Source of the DNA: Solimonas variicoloris DSM 15731
GTDB taxonomy: Bacteria; Pseudomonadota; Gammaproteobacteria; Nevskiales; Nevskiaceae
Length of the DNA: 64,000 nt
NCBI RefSeq assembly: GCF_000382285.1
Contig: NZ_KB907933.1
Location: 83,033 to 147,032 of the forward strand
Reading direction: 5' to 3'
Shown: one piece after another, positions 27,575-39,691 of the stretch
Position numbering within the stretch: the first letter of the stretch is position 1
How the letters are laid out: each line of letters starts with the position of its first letter
Made by a program: the position numbers and the translations under genes
Notes under the pieces: model-generated
The model's database searches: none
Told to the model about the DNA's origin: nothing
Seen by the model: the letters and a program-made list of their open reading frames with translations, nothing else

Positions 27575-28954
27575 ATGTCCATGCGTCCGTTCGCGCTGTC
27601 CTATTTATTCGTCGTCGCGGCGTCGGCGCTCGGCATCGCGGCGCTGCTGGCACTTGGCGCGCAGCACTACCCGGCGACGGCCGCGGCCGCGCCGCATGAA
27701 GATCCGGTGCTGGCCGGCACGACACCGCTGGCGCGCCTGCTGCTGCAGATCGTCGTCGTGCTGGTCGCGGCCCGCGTCCTCGGGACGCTGTTCCGTCGTC
27801 TCGGCCAGCCGGCCGTGATCGGCGAGATCGTCGCCGGCCTCGTCCTGGGCCCGTCGCTGCTCGGCTGGCTGTGGCCGTCGGCATCGGCGCTGCTGTTTGC
27901 GCCCGCGTCGCTGGCGCCGCTGGGCCTGCTGAGCCAGCTCGGCGTGCTCGTCTTCATGTTCCTCGTCGGCCTCGACCTCGATCTCGGCGCGATCCGCGAC
28001 AAGGCACGCACCGCCGTCGTCGTCAGCCACACCAGCATCTTCGTGCCGTTCGCGCTCGGCGTCGGCCTGACGCTGTTCGCCTATCCGCAACTGGCCGCAC
28101 CGGGCGTGCCGTTCCAGGCGCTGGCGCTGTTCATGGGCATCGCCATGAGCGTCACCGCCTTCCCGGTGCTGGCCCGCATCCTCGAAGAGCGCGGCCTGCT
28201 GCAAACGGCCATCGGCCGCAGCGTGATCGCCTGCGCCGCGATCGACGACGTCAGCGCCTGGTGCCTGCTGGCGCTGGTCGTGGCGCTCGCCAACGCCGGC
28301 GACCTCGCTGGCGCCGCGCTGACCGCGCTGCTGACGGCGGCCTTCGTGCTCGTGATGCTGCGCGCCGTCCGGCCCGGGCTCGCGCACTGGGCGCATCGCC
28401 GCCAGGCGCGCGGCGACGACGCGCTCCACATCAGCGTCGTGCTCGTCATCCTGCTGCTGGCGGCCACGGCGACCGAACTGATCGGCATTCATGCCCTGTT
28501 CGGCGCCTTCCTCGCCGGCGTCGCCATGCCGGCGGCCGGTGCATTCCGGGCGGCCGTGCGCGAGCGGCTGCACGCCTTCGCCACCATCGTGCTGTTGCCG
28601 CTGTTCTTCGCGCTGTCGGGCCTGCGCACCCAGCTCGGCCTGATCGACGGTGCCGCCGACTGGGCGCTGTGCGGCGCGATCATCGCCATCGCCGTCGCCG
28701 GCAAGCTCGGCGGCAGCTACGTCGCGGCGCGGCTGACCGGCGCCAGTCGCGAAGACGCCTTCGCGATCGGCGCACTGATGAACACCCGCGGCCTGATGGA
28801 GCTGATCGTGCTCAACCTCGGCTACGACCTCGGCATCCTGTCGCCGCGCGTGTTCACGATGATGGTGCTGATGGCACTGGTGACGACGCTGATGACGGGC
28901 CCGCTGCTGAGCTTCGGTCAGCGCCGTCTCGCCGGGCTCGCCAGACCGGCTTGA
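27575..28954 (+). CDS. Kef-type cation:proton antiporter (CPA2)
   Basis: 459 residues, nearly all membrane: about 12-13 helices of the Na+/H+ exchanger fold. Family signatures are [21 protein letters not shown] in the second conserved helix and [13 protein letters not shown] carrying the ion-binding Asp pair. There is no C-terminal TrkA-N domain, so it is a KefB-like antiporter without a nucleotide gate. Likely exchanges K+ or Na+ for H+. Two ATGs six bases apart could each be the start. Confidence 0.88.
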   Translation: MSMRPFALSYLFVVAASALGIAALLALGAQHYPATAAAAPHEDPVLAGTTPLARLLLQIVVVLVAARVLGTLFRRLGQPAVIGEIVAGLVLGPSLLGWLWPSASALLFAPASLAPLGLLSQLGVLVFMFLVGLDLDLGAIRDKARTAVVVSHTSIFVPFALGVGLTLFAYPQLAAPGVPFQALALFMGIAMSVTAFPVLARILEERGLLQTAIGRSVIACAAIDDVSAWCLLALVVALANAGDLAGAALTALLTAAFVLVMLRAVRPGLAHWAHRRQARGDDALHISVVLVILLLAATATELIGIHALFGAFLAGVAMPAAGAFRAAVRERLHAFATIVLLPLFFALSGLRTQLGLIDGAADWALCGAIIAIAVAGKLGGSYVAARLTGASREDAFAIGALMNTRGLMELIVLNLGYDLGILSPRVFTMMVLMALVTTLMTGPLLSFGQRRLAGLARPA

Positions 28955-28960
28955 TATACT
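28952..28960 (+). promoter_or_regulatory. Extended -10 promoter before glyQ
   Basis: TGATATACT fits the TGnTATAAT extended -10. It lies 34 bp before the glyQ start and overlaps the stop of the antiporter gene. No good -35 was seen. Confidence 0.5.
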
Positions 28961-28994
28961 CGCGCCCCATTTTCGAAGGCCGCACGGGCTGCCC

Positions 28995-29903
28995 ATGACG
29001 TTCCAGGACATCATCCTCACGCTGCAGAAATTCTGGGCCGAGCAGGGCTGCGTGATCGTGCAGCCGATGGACATGGAAATGGGCGCCGGCACCTTCCACT
29101 GGTCGACCTTCCTGCGTGCGGTCGGCCCCGAGCCGTGGAACACCGCCTACGTGCAGCCGAGCCGCCGGCCGACCGACGGCCGCTATGGCGAGAACCCGAA
29201 CCGCCTGCAGCACTACTACCAGTTCCAGGTGCTGATGAAGCCGAGCCCGGCCAACATCCAGGAGCTCTATCTGCAGTCGCTGAAGCTGCTCGGCTTCGAT
29301 CCGCTGACCCACGACATCCGTTTCGTCGAGGACAACTGGGAGTCGCCGACGCTCGGCGCCTGGGGGCTGGGCTGGGAGGTCTGGCTGAACGGCATGGAAG
29401 TCACGCAGTTCACCTACTTCCAGCAGGTCGGCGGGCTGGAATGCCGGCCGGTCGCCGGCGAGATCACCTACGGTCTCGAACGCCTGGCGATGTACGTGCA
29501 GAAGGTCGAATCGGTCTATGACCTGGTCTGGGCGCGCGATCCGCTGACGGGTCGCGAGGTCAGCTACGGCGACGTCTACCACCAGAACGAAGTCGAGCAG
29601 AGCGCCTACAACTTCGAGTACGCCGACGTCGGGACGCTGTTCGAGCGCTTCAACAAGTGCGAGGCCGAATGCCAGCGCCTGCTCGCGCTCGACACGCCGC
29701 TGCCGCTGCCGGCCTACGAGCGCATGGTCAACTGCTCGCACGCCTTCAACATGCTCGACGCGCGCGGCGCGATCTCGGTCACCGAGCGTCAGGCCTACAT
29801 CCTGCGCGTGCGCACGCTGGCGCGCGCCTGCGCCGAGGCGTATTACGGCGCGCGCGAAAAGCTCGGCTTCCCGATGCTGGCCAAGCCGGCGCAGGCCGCA
29901 TAG
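28995..29903 (+). CDS. glyQ: Glycyl-tRNA synthetase alpha subunit
   Basis: 302 residues, the standard length of the class II catalytic alpha subunit of the bacterial alpha2beta2 GlyRS. Highly conserved opening [18 protein letters not shown] and [16 protein letters not shown]. It activates glycine and charges tRNA-Gly together with GlyS. Unusually, glyS is not adjacent but starts 4.5 kb downstream in the same orientation. Confidence 0.98.
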   Translation: MTFQDIILTLQKFWAEQGCVIVQPMDMEMGAGTFHWSTFLRAVGPEPWNTAYVQPSRRPTDGRYGENPNRLQHYYQFQVLMKPSPANIQELYLQSLKLLGFDPLTHDIRFVEDNWESPTLGAWGLGWEVWLNGMEVTQFTYFQQVGGLECRPVAGEITYGLERLAMYVQKVESVYDLVWARDPLTGREVSYGDVYHQNEVEQSAYNFEYADVGTLFERFNKCEAECQRLLALDTPLPLPAYERMVNCSHAFNMLDARGAISVTERQAYILRVRTLARACAEAYYGAREKLGFPMLAKPAQAA

Positions 29904-29910
29904 CCGCCGC

Positions 29911-30546
29911 ATGATCCTGTACGGCATGTACGATTCGCCGTTCGTGCGCCGCGTGGCGGTGACGATGCGGCTGTACGGCATGCCCTACGAGCACCGACCC
30001 TGGTCGGTCGGCCGCGACCAGCTCGCGCTGCGCGAGGTCAATCCCCTCGGCCGCGTGCCGGCACTGGTTCTCGACTCCGGCGAGACGCTGGTCGATTCGA
30101 GCGCGATCCTCGACTTCCTCGACGAACAGGCCGGCGCGGCGCGCGCCTTGCTGCCGACCGGCGGTCCCGAGCGGCGCCACGCGCTGCAGCTGATCGCGCT
30201 CTCGCTCGGCGCCGTCGAAAAAGGCCTGCACGTGGTGCTGGAACATGTGTTCCGCCCCGTCGACAAGCGCCATGAGCCCTGGCTCGCGCGCTGTCGCGCG
30301 CAGATCGACGGCGCACTCGCTGCGCTCGAGCGTCACTGCGCGGAGGTCCCCGCCGGCCACTGGCTGCTCGGCACCGCGCCGATGCAGCCGGACATCACCC
30401 TGGCCTGCGTCTACACCTACCTGCGCGAGGCGACCGGCGTCGACTTCGCGCCATACCCGGCGCTGCGCCGCTGCGCCGAACAGACGCTGGCCTTACCGGC
30501 ACTGCGCGAGATCTACCTGCCGTTCGACGCGCCGGTCGGCGCCTGA
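29911..30546 (+). CDS. Glutathione S-transferase family protein
   Basis: 211 residues: thioredoxin-like N-domain (MILYGMYDSPFVRRV, NPLGRVPALVLDSGETLVDS with the cis-Pro and the glutathione-gamma-Glu-binding DS) and all-helical C-domain. Tyr/Ser near the N-terminus could activate the thiol. Substrate unknown. Starts 7 bp after glyQ, so it is probably co-transcribed with it, which is not a usual partner. Confidence 0.85.
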   Translation: MILYGMYDSPFVRRVAVTMRLYGMPYEHRPWSVGRDQLALREVNPLGRVPALVLDSGETLVDSSAILDFLDEQAGAARALLPTGGPERRHALQLIALSLGAVEKGLHVVLEHVFRPVDKRHEPWLARCRAQIDGALAALERHCAEVPAGHWLLGTAPMQPDITLACVYTYLREATGVDFAPYPALRRCAEQTLALPALREIYLPFDAPVGA

Positions 30547-30580
30547 GTCGTCGTCCCGAGCTGCGCAAGGCGCGAGCCAC

Positions 30581-30614
30581 GAAAAAGGCCGCCGGAGATC
30601 CGGCGGCCTTTTTC
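30581..30614. terminator. Bidirectional terminator
   Basis: AAAAAGGCCGCCGGA and CCGGCGGCCTTTTT form a long stem with GAT loop. It closes both the glyQ-gst unit and lpxO. Confidence 0.9.
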
Positions 30615-30643
30615 CATGGCGCGGACGCCGCGAGGTCTGCCGC

Positions 30644-31549
30644 CTACAGGATCCAGGCCGCGAACAGGCCGACCAGGCCCAGATGCAGGGTCCACTTGCC
30701 GATCTTGTAGCCGACCGGGCTGCGTTTCTTGAGCGCCTTCATGCGCGCCTTGTAGCCGACGATCAGGCCGCTGAAGCGATTGCCGAAACCCGACAGGCTG
30801 CTATCGAGGTTGTCGATGTAGAACAGGCTGTTGAAGAAGCGCGCGAAGTAGAAATAGAACTTCTGCACGAAACGCAGCCGCAGCGGCCGGTCGACGTCCG
30901 TCATCAGGATCAGACGCGGCACTTCGGTGTCGTTGTACGCGGCGTGCAGGTAGGTCTCGTCGAAGATGATGCCTTCGCCGTCGCGCCAGGTGTAGGGCTC
31001 GCCGTTGACCAGCAGTCCGCAGCGGTCGTCGTTCGGCGTCGACAGCCCGAGCGAGTAGCGCACGCTGAACGCGAACGGGTCGTGATGCTGCGTCAGCCGC
31101 TTGCCCGGCATCAGCACGGCGAACAGCGCGAGATTCATGCCCGGCACCTGATCGATCAGCGCGCAGGTCTTCGGCGCCAGCTTGCGCGCCGACGGAATGT
31201 CGTTGTCGTAGATCTTCAGGTAGAAGCTCTTCCAGCGATTGTCCTTGTAGAAATTGCTCGCCGGCAGGTCGTTCTTCACCGCGATATGGCCCATGCCGTA
31301 CAGCGCCAGCGCCTCGTCGCGAATCGTCTGCCAGTTGTCCTGCAGCAGCTTGAGCTGCGGAAAACTCGACAGCGGTGGCCGCGCCGCGGTCGACACGCGC
31401 GACAGCAGATAGGCCGGGATGTTGAGCGGCACCACGAACGTCGAGAAGTCCGTCAGCTGCCGCCCCCACGACAGATGGGCGCGGTTACGCAGGCGCACGA
31501 ACACCAGCGACCCAACGTAGATCAGGAACATGGAAATCAGGACAGTCAC
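30644..31549 (-). CDS. lpxO: Lipid A 2-hydroxylase LpxO-like (aspartyl/asparaginyl beta-hydroxylase family)
   Basis: 301 residues: an N-terminal membrane helix (MTVLISMFLIYVGSLVFV), then a cytosol-facing Fe(II)/2-oxoglutarate dioxygenase domain. Iron and 2OG residues are visible in TQHHDPFAF, the second histidine in YLHAAYND, and the arginine in VPRLILMTDVDRP. LpxO hydroxylates the 3'-secondary acyl chain of lipid A. A C-terminal hydrophobic helix is also present. Family members acting on other substrates exist, so lipid A is probable rather than proven. Confidence 0.88.
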   Translation of the reverse strand: MTVLISMFLIYVGSLVFVRLRNRAHLSWGRQLTDFSTFVVPLNIPAYLLSRVSTAARPPLSSFPQLKLLQDNWQTIRDEALALYGMGHIAVKNDLPASNFYKDNRWKSFYLKIYDNDIPSARKLAPKTCALIDQVPGMNLALFAVLMPGKRLTQHHDPFAFSVRYSLGLSTPNDDRCGLLVNGEPYTWRDGEGIIFDETYLHAAYNDTEVPRLILMTDVDRPLRLRFVQKFYFYFARFFNSLFYIDNLDSSLSGFGNRFSGLIVGYKARMKALKKRSPVGYKIGKWTLHLGLVGLFAAWIL

Positions 31550-31647
31550 GGCACACGCTCAAGCGGGAAAGGCGGAATCATAGTGGATTCGCCGCCCGCC
31601 CAGTGCGCAGCGCACAAACCTCGATCGCGCCAGACAAACCGATACGA

Positions 31648-31679
31648 AAGTGCCGCCGGAATCGCTGCCGGCGGCACTT
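31648..31679 (-). terminator. Hairpin after katG
   Basis: AAGTGCCGCCGG and CCGGCGGCACTT are perfect 12-bp arms around an 8-base loop, followed on the minus strand by a short T-rich stretch. Probable katG terminator; T run is weak. Confidence 0.6.
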
Positions 31680-31769
31680 CATTCGCTGGCGGGCCGCTTG
31701 CCGGGCGGAGCGCTCCGCCGGGACGTCGAAACGCCGCCCGACCCACCCCGCCGTCGAGCGCGCGGGCGC

Positions 31770-34176
<2,407 letters not shown>

Positions 34177-34290
34177 GATCGGGTTCTCCAGCGAATCTGG
34201 CGTTTACCTTACGCCCAGGTTTTTGATTAATGAAATTGATTGTTTATTTTGTGTCGATAGAAATTAATGAAGATCGACGACGCATCCGCG
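34177..34290 (-). promoter_or_regulatory. AT-rich promoter region of the sORF-katG unit
   Basis: Sharply AT-rich relative to its surroundings. It carries two direct copies of ATTAATGAA (34226-34234 and 34263-34271), 37 bp apart. Suitable for an OxyR- or Fur-type site, but I could not fit the ATAG-N7-CTAT OxyR pattern convincingly. Confidence 0.4.
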
Positions 34291-34363
34291 CCGCGCAAGT
34301 TGGCGAAAAAGCAGCGATCCCCGACAATTGCCGGCTCTTCAAGCCCTCGCCGCACGCCCCCTC

Positions 34364-36430
34364 ATGTCACGCGCCTTCCTGCTGGAACTCGGAACCGAAG
34401 ATTTGCCGGCCCGCTATGTCGTATCGCTGGCCGAGGCGCTGGCGCGAGGCGTGACCGAAGGTCTCGCGCGGCGCAAGGTCGATTTTCGCGCGCACCGCGT
34501 CCTGGCGACGCCGCGCCGCATCGCCGTCATCGTCGAGGACCTCGCCGAACGCCAGCCGGACCAGACCGTCGAGCGCCTCGGCCCGGCGCTTGCCGCCGCC
34601 TACAAGGACGGCCAGCCGACGCCGGCCGCGCTCGGCTTCGCCCGCTCCTGCGGCGTCGACTTCGCGGCGCTCGGCCAGAAGGACGGCAAGCTGCACTATG
34701 CGAAGGCCGAGCCCGGCAAGCCGACGCCGGCGCTGATCGCGGACATCTTCGAAGAGACGCTCAAGCAGATGGACGAGCTGGTGCCCAAGCGCATGCGCTG
34801 GGGCAGCAGCGACGAAACCTTCGTGCGGCCGGTGCAATGGATCTGCTGCCTGTACGGCACCGACGTCGTGCCGCTGCAGCGCTTCGGCCTCGCCAGCGGA
34901 CGCCTGACGTACGGCCATCGCTTTCACGCCCCGGGCGCGATCGAGCTGTCGACGCCGGCCGACTACGAACCGCGCCTCAAGCATGCCCACGTCTGGGCCG
35001 ACGTCGCCTCGCGCAAGGCCGAGATCCGCCGCCAGATCCTCGCCGAGGCCGCCAACGCCGGCGGCCACGCGCGCATCACCGAGGACCTGCTCGACGAGGT
35101 CACCGCGCTGGTCGAGTGGCCGGTGGCGATCACCGGCCGCTTCGAAGCGCGCTTCCTGGAACTGCCGCCCGAGGTGATCGTCGCCACCGTCGAGACCAAC
35201 CAGCGCTACTTCACGGTCTTCGAGGACCCCGCGCAAACGCGGCTGACGAACGCCTTCATCACCGTCTCGAACATCGAGTCGCGCGACGTCGCGCAGGTCA
35301 TCGCCGGCAACGAGCGCGTCGTGCGCCCGCGTCTGACCGATGCGCTGTTCTTCTGGCAGCAGGATCTGAAGCTGCCGCTCGCCGCCTACGGTGAGAAGCT
35401 CGCCAGCATCACCTTCCAGAAGGATCTCGGCACGAGCGGCGCGAAGGTGGCGCGCGTTGCGGCGCTGGCCGGCACGATCGCTGCCGACCTCAAAGCCGAT
35501 CGCGACGCGGCCGTCCGCGCCGCCTCGCTGTGCAAGAACGATCTCGTCACCAAGATGGTCTACGAGTTCCCGGAACTGCAGGGCCTGATGGGCGGCTACT
35601 ACGCGGAGAAATCCGGCGAAGCGCCGGCCGTCGCGCTGGCGATTCGCGAGCACTATCTGCCGACGCAGCAAGGCACGCCGATTCCGTCGAGCCGCGAAGG
35701 CCAGATCGTCGCGCTCGCCGACAAGCTCGACACGCTCGCCGGCATCTTCGCGATCGGCCAGAAGCCGACGGCAAGCAAGGACCCCTACGCGCTGCGCCGC
35801 GCCGCGCTCGGCGTGCTGCGCATCTGCCTCGAGGCCGAGCTTCCGCTCGATCTGCCGGCATTGCTGCAATACGCACTGCAACAGCAGCCCGCCGGCAAGC
35901 GCGACGCCGCGACGCTCGCCGAACTCGTCGAGTTCGTGCAGGAACGCCTGCGCGCCTATCTGGTCGGCCAGAGCTTCGACGGCCGCCCGGTGACGGTCGA
36001 GATGTTCGAATCGGTGCGCGCGCTCGGCGTCACGCAGCCGCTGGACTTCCTGCGCCGTCTGCGCGCGGTGCACGCCTTCGTCGCCAACGCCGCGGCGCCG
36101 AACCTCGCCGCCGCCAACAAGCGCGTGCGCAACATCCTCAAGCAGGCCGGCGAAGTCGGCGACACGATCGATGCCGCCCGTTTCGAGCACGCCGCCGAGA
36201 ACGCGCTGTTCGCCGGACTCGACGACGTCCACGCCCGCAACGCGACGACCGCCGACTACGCACAGCAGCTCGTGAACCTCGCCTCGCTGCGCGAGCCGAT
36301 CGACGCCTTCTTCGAGGGCGTGATGGTCAACACCGAGGACCCAGCGGTGCGCGCCAACCGCCTGGCGCTGCTGCAGCGCTTCGATACCGCCTGCCGCTCG
36401 GTCGCCGATCTGTCGCAGCTGCCGGGCTGA
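34364..36430 (+). CDS. glyS: Glycyl-tRNA synthetase beta subunit
   Basis: 688 residues, one shorter than E. coli GlyS. Conserved start AFLLELGTEDLPAR, the HD-like central block (FQKDLGTS, YEFPELQGLMGGYYA) and the C-terminal DALR anticodon-binding domain. It supplies tRNA recognition for GlyQ. The start at MSRAFLLELG is set by homology. gmhB follows, as in many gammaproteobacteria where the order is glyQ-glyS-gmhB, so glyS is in its usual place and the katG block is the intruder. Confidence 0.97.
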   Translation: MSRAFLLELGTEDLPARYVVSLAEALARGVTEGLARRKVDFRAHRVLATPRRIAVIVEDLAERQPDQTVERLGPALAAAYKDGQPTPAALGFARSCGVDFAALGQKDGKLHYAKAEPGKPTPALIADIFEETLKQMDELVPKRMRWGSSDETFVRPVQWICCLYGTDVVPLQRFGLASGRLTYGHRFHAPGAIELSTPADYEPRLKHAHVWADVASRKAEIRRQILAEAANAGGHARITEDLLDEVTALVEWPVAITGRFEARFLELPPEVIVATVETNQRYFTVFEDPAQTRLTNAFITVSNIESRDVAQVIAGNERVVRPRLTDALFFWQQDLKLPLAAYGEKLASITFQKDLGTSGAKVARVAALAGTIAADLKADRDAAVRAASLCKNDLVTKMVYEFPELQGLMGGYYAEKSGEAPAVALAIREHYLPTQQGTPIPSSREGQIVALADKLDTLAGIFAIGQKPTASKDPYALRRAALGVLRICLEAELPLDLPALLQYALQQQPAGKRDAATLAELVEFVQERLRAYLVGQSFDGRPVTVEMFESVRALGVTQPLDFLRRLRAVHAFVANAAAPNLAAANKRVRNILKQAGEVGDTIDAARFEHAAENALFAGLDDVHARNATTADYAQQLVNLASLREPIDAFFEGVMVNTEDPAVRANRLALLQRFDTACRSVADLSQLPG

Positions 36431-36585
36431 GCCCGCGCCTTGCCGAGGCGTCTTCGATGCGCTGCACGCCCGATCTTCCCGTGCCGCGCTGGCAAGGCCG
36501 GGGCGGAGCGCGAGCTTGTCAGAAACGCTGCGCCGCCAGGCTCGACCTCCGCACGTGCCTCGTCGTGGCGCGCTAGAGTGAAGCC

Positions 36586-37173
36586 ATGAAAATCGTCATT
36601 CTCGACCGCGACGGCGTCATCAACGAAGACGCCACCGAGTACGTGAAGTCGGTGGCGGAGTGGCGGCCGATTCCGGGCAGCCTCGAGGCGATCGCCAAGC
36701 TTTGCCAGGCCGGCTATCGCGTGTTCGTGGCCAGCAACCAGTCCGGCCTCGGCCAAGGCCTGTTCGACTACGACGCGTTCTGCGCGATGAACGATCGCCT
36801 GCAGCAGTTGCTCGCCGAGTTCGGCGGCCGCGTCGACGGCATCTTCTTCGCACCGGACCATCCGCAGCGCGCGACGCCGGACCGCAAGCCGTCGCCGGGC
36901 ATGCTGCTCGATCTCGCCAAGCGCCTCGGCGTCACGCTCGAACAGGTGCCGATGGTCGGCGATTCACTGCGCGACATCGAGGCCGCGCGCGCCGCCGGCG
37001 CACGGCCGGTGCTGGTGCGCACCGGCAACGGCGGCGAGACCGAGCGTCGCAGTGCCGGCCGGCTCGACGACGTCAGCGTCTACGACAATCTCGCGGCATT
37101 CGCGGTCGCCCTGCTCAGCGGCAGCGAGGCCGTCGGCCGCGCGACCGTCGCTCAGCGGCCGCAGACCGCGTAG
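36586..37173 (+). CDS. gmhB: D-glycero-beta-D-manno-heptose-1,7-bisphosphate 7-phosphatase
   Basis: 195-residue HAD phosphatase with motif I LDRDGVIN, motif II SNQSG, and MVGDSLRDIEAA for metal binding. It removes the 7-phosphate in ADP-heptose synthesis for LPS core. The zinc loop that in E. coli GmhB holds Cys-x-His...Cys-x-Cys is replaced by FFAPDHPQRATPDRKP, without a single cysteine. The 3' end overlaps the convergent folB by 22 bp. Confidence 0.9.
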   Translation: MKIVILDRDGVINEDATEYVKSVAEWRPIPGSLEAIAKLCQAGYRVFVASNQSGLGQGLFDYDAFCAMNDRLQQLLAEFGGRVDGIFFAPDHPQRATPDRKPSPGMLLDLAKRLGVTLEQVPMVGDSLRDIEAARAAGARPVLVRTGNGGETERRSAGRLDDVSVYDNLAAFAVALLSGSEAVGRATVAQRPQTA

Positions 37174-37526
37174 TCCTCGCGGCGGCGGTCGATCTCGACG
37201 CCGACACTCTTCACGCCCGCCACCGCGCCCGGCTTGTCGATAGCCAGCTTGAGGCTGGCGATCGGATACGCATCGAACAGCGCGCGGGCGATCTTCTCGG
37301 CGAGCGTTTCGAGCAGCGCCGGCTGCAGCGTCGCCGCGATCTTGCGCACCGCCTGCGTCACCGCGTCGTAGTCGACGGCATCGCGTACCTGATCGCTGGC
37401 CGCCGCGTCGCGCGTGTCGACGCCCATTTCCAGCGACAGCACCAGCGGCCTCGGCAGCTGCCGCTCCCAGCCGTGGACGCCGATGATGGTCTCGAGTTCG
37501 AGGCCGCGGATGAAAACCTTGTCCAT
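37152..37526 (-). CDS. folB: Dihydroneopterin aldolase
   Basis: 124 residues, typical FolB tunnel-fold monomer. Opening MDKVFIRGLELETIIGVHGWE and the catalytic lysine region near IDKPGAVAG are family features. It converts dihydroneopterin to 6-hydroxymethyl-dihydropterin in folate synthesis. The tsaD start lies beyond, 24 bp away, in the same direction. Often near tsaD in gammaproteobacteria. Confidence 0.94.
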   Translation of the reverse strand: MDKVFIRGLELETIIGVHGWERQLPRPLVLSLEMGVDTRDAAASDQVRDAVDYDAVTQAVRKIAATLQPALLETLAEKIARALFDAYPIASLKLAIDKPGAVAGVKSVGVEIDRRREDYAVCGR

Positions 37527-37550
37527 GGAGTCGCCGTATCAGAAGCCGGG

Positions 37551-38630
37551 TCAGGAAACGTGTGCGGATGGCGGGCGCAGCTGCGCCAGCGGCCAGCGCG
37601 GGGTCGTGAACAGGCCGGCGTCGGCGTGGCGTCCCTCGCCGCGGCGTGCCCAGCCGGCGTACGCAACCATCGCGCCGTTGTCAGTGCAGAACGCCTGGCG
37701 CGGGAAGAACAGCGCGAAGCGCTCCTGCTCGGCCAGCGCCGCGAGCTTCTCGCGCAGGCGGCGATTGGCGCCGACGCCGCCGGCGACGACGAGCTGGCCG
37801 TAGCCGGTCGCGTCCAGCGCGCGGGCGCACTTGATCGCCAGCGTGTCGGTGACCGCCTCCTGGAAGGACGCGGCGAGATCGGCGCGATCCTGCGCGGCGG
37901 CGCCGGCATCGCCATCGGTCTTGAGCGCCGTCAGCACCGCGGTCTTCAGGCCGCTGAAGCTGAAGTCGAGACCGGGCCGGTCGGTCATCGGCCGCGGGAA
38001 CTTGTAGCGCCGGCCGTCGCCCTGCTCGGCGAGGCGCGCCAGTTCCGGACCGCCGGGATACGGCAAGTCGAGAAGTTTGGCGGTCTTGTCGAAGGCTTCG
38101 CCGACCGCGTCGTCGAGGCTCTCGCCGAGCAGCTCGTACTGGCCGATGCCGCGCACGGCGACCAGCAGCGTGTGGCCGCCGGACACCAGCAGCGCGACGA
38201 ACGGGAACGTCGGCCGCGACGGCTCCAGCATCGGCGCGAGCAGATGCGCTTCCATGTGATGCACGGGAATCAGCGGCAGGTCGAGCGCGAGCGCCAGCCC
38301 CGACGCCACCGCGCCGCCGACCATCAGCGCGCCGATCAGACCGGGGCCGGCGGTATAGGCGATGCCGCCGAGTTCGTCCGGCCGCAGCTGCGCCTCGCGC
38401 AGCGTCGCCGCGACCAGCTCGTGGATGCGCGCCACGTGATCGCGCGACGCCAGTTCCGGCACCACGCCGCCGTATTCGGCGTGCAGGCGGATCTGGCTGT
38501 GCAGCACGTGCGCCAGCAGGCCGCGCTCGCCGTCGTAGATCGCGCAGGCGGTCTCGTCACAGGAGGTTTCGATGCCGAGGATCGGGCGATCGGCGGAAGC
38601 GACGGAAGCGGCGGCGGTGACGACGGGCAT
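37551..38630 (-). CDS. tsaD: tRNA N6-threonylcarbamoyladenosine transferase TsaD
   Basis: 359-residue ASKHA-fold protein. Signatures are [15 protein letters not shown] at the N-terminus, the iron-binding [10 protein letters not shown], and LVSGGHTLL. It transfers threonylcarbamoyl to A37 of ANN-decoding tRNAs with TsaB/E. About 20 residues longer than E. coli TsaD, mainly a short N-terminal leader and the C-terminus. Divergent from rpsU, the classical arrangement. Confidence 0.97.
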   Translation of the reverse strand: MPVVTAAASVASADRPILGIETSCDETACAIYDGERGLLAHVLHSQIRLHAEYGGVVPELASRDHVARIHELVAATLREAQLRPDELGGIAYTAGPGLIGALMVGGAVASGLALALDLPLIPVHHMEAHLLAPMLEPSRPTFPFVALLVSGGHTLLVAVRGIGQYELLGESLDDAVGEAFDKTAKLLDLPYPGGPELARLAEQGDGRRYKFPRPMTDRPGLDFSFSGLKTAVLTALKTDGDAGAAAQDRADLAASFQEAVTDTLAIKCARALDATGYGQLVVAGGVGANRRLREKLAALAEQERFALFFPRQAFCTDNGAMVAYAGWARRGEGRHADAGLFTTPRWPLAQLRPPSAHVS

Positions 38631-38662
38631 CCCGCTATTGTATGCGGCGCCTGCGCGTTCGT

Positions 38663-38691
38663 TTGCAGAGTTTTCGATCGCAAGCTAGAAT
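38663..38691 (+). promoter_or_regulatory. Sigma-70 promoter of rpsU
   Basis: TTGCAG (38663-38668) and TAGAAT (38686-38691) are separated by 17 bp. The -10 box lies 64 bp before the rpsU start. Confidence 0.75.
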
Positions 38692-38755
38692 CGCCGCCCC
38701 TTGTCGGGGCTTTGGCCCTTTTTTGCCCAAACATCTTTTAGCGAGAGTGATCTGA

Positions 38756-38971
38756 ATGCCTTCCGTCCGCGTTCGCGATAACGAGCCTTTCGAAGTGGCG
38801 CTGCGCCGCTTCAAGCGCACCTGCGAAAAGGCCGGTGTGCTGACCGACCTGCGCAAGCACGAGTACTTCGAAAAGCCGAGCCAGGAGCGCAAGCGTATGC
38901 GCGCCGCGGCCGTGAAGCGTCAGGCGAAGAAAGTACAGCGCGAGTCGAACCGTCGCATCCGCCTCTACTAA
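38756..38971 (+). CDS. rpsU: 30S ribosomal protein S21
   Basis: 71 residues, exactly the usual length, with [20 protein letters not shown] at the start and a basic C-terminus. It is a small-subunit protein near the anti-Shine-Dalgarno region. First gene of the macromolecular synthesis group rpsU-(yqeY)-dnaG-rpoD. A small perfect hairpin ACTAAGC-TTTCC-GCTTAGT overlaps the stop codon (38967-38985). Confidence 0.98.
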   Translation: MPSVRVRDNEPFEVALRRFKRTCEKAGVLTDLRKHEYFEKPSQERKRMRAAAVKRQAKKVQRESNRRIRLY

Positions 38972-39016
38972 GCTTTCCGCTTAGTCAGGCGGTCGCGGTT
39001 TCGCGGCACCCGATGA

Positions 39017-39039
39017 CCCCGGCCTCAAAACCGGGGTTT
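39017..39039 (+). terminator. Terminator/attenuator after rpsU
   Basis: CCCCGG / CCGGGG stem with an 8-base loop and a short TTTC tail. In enteric bacteria a partial terminator lies between rpsU and dnaG; this is the likely counterpart. Confidence 0.6.
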
Positions 39040-39105
39040 CGTCGTTTGTGTCGCCCCACGCGGGTCGCGTAGCGGCCCGCCGAGTCACCCGAGGAATGCA
39101 CCCCC

Positions 39106-39552
39106 ATGTCCGAACTGAAAACCCGCATCGCCGACGACGTGAAGAGCGCGATGAAGGCCGGCGAGAAAGATCGCCTGTCGGTGCTGCGCATGCTGCAGGC
39201 CGAGCTCAAGCAGCGCGAGGTCGTCGACAGCATCGAGCTGACCGACGCCGTCGTTCAGGCCGCGGTCGAGAAGATGATCAAGCAGCGCCGCGACGCCGAG
39301 AGCCAGTTCCGCAGCGGCAACCGCCCGGATCTCGCCGACAAGGAAGCGGCGGAGATCGCGGTGCTGATGGCCTATCTGCCGCAGCAGCTGAGCGACGCCG
39401 AAGTCGACGCGCTGATCGTCCAGGCGATCGCCGAGACCGGTGCCGCCGGCGGCAAGGACATGGGCAAGGTGATGGGCTGGATCAAGCCGAAGGTCCAGGG
39501 CCGCACCGACATGGGCAAGCTGTCGGGTCTGATCAAGGCCAAGCTGGGCTGA
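39106..39552 (+). CDS. yqeY: GatB/YqeY-domain protein
   Basis: 148 residues, single YqeY domain related to the tRNA-binding tail of GatB. Visible are IADDVKSAMKAGEKDRLSVLR, AYLPQQLSDAE and GKDMGKVMGWIKPKVQGR. Proposed role in tRNA-dependent amidation or tRNA binding is only from the fold. Between rpsU and dnaG as in many proteobacteria. Confidence 0.92.
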   Translation: MSELKTRIADDVKSAMKAGEKDRLSVLRMLQAELKQREVVDSIELTDAVVQAAVEKMIKQRRDAESQFRSGNRPDLADKEAAEIAVLMAYLPQQLSDAEVDALIVQAIAETGAAGGKDMGKVMGWIKPKVQGRTDMGKLSGLIKAKLG

Positions 39553-39691
39553 GCGCCGGCATGCGAATGTCCGGCGGACATTCGCCCGCGGCACGCCCGA
39601 CCCGCACGCGCGGCGCCGGCTCCTGCCCGGCGGCGACCTGCGCGCGCGCCGGGGATGGCATCATCATCGCGACGGCAGGCAGCTGAGCGGC

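Noticed and set aside
34177..34290. OxyR box before katG
   Set aside because: Searched for ATAG-N7-CTAT units; only partial GATAG and GAT matches with wrong spacing, so no OxyR site is claimed.
34267..35394. Long open frame starting upstream of glyS
   Set aside because: It is out of frame with glyS, rich in Arg/Ala, and has no ribosome site; a typical shadow in high-GC coding DNA.
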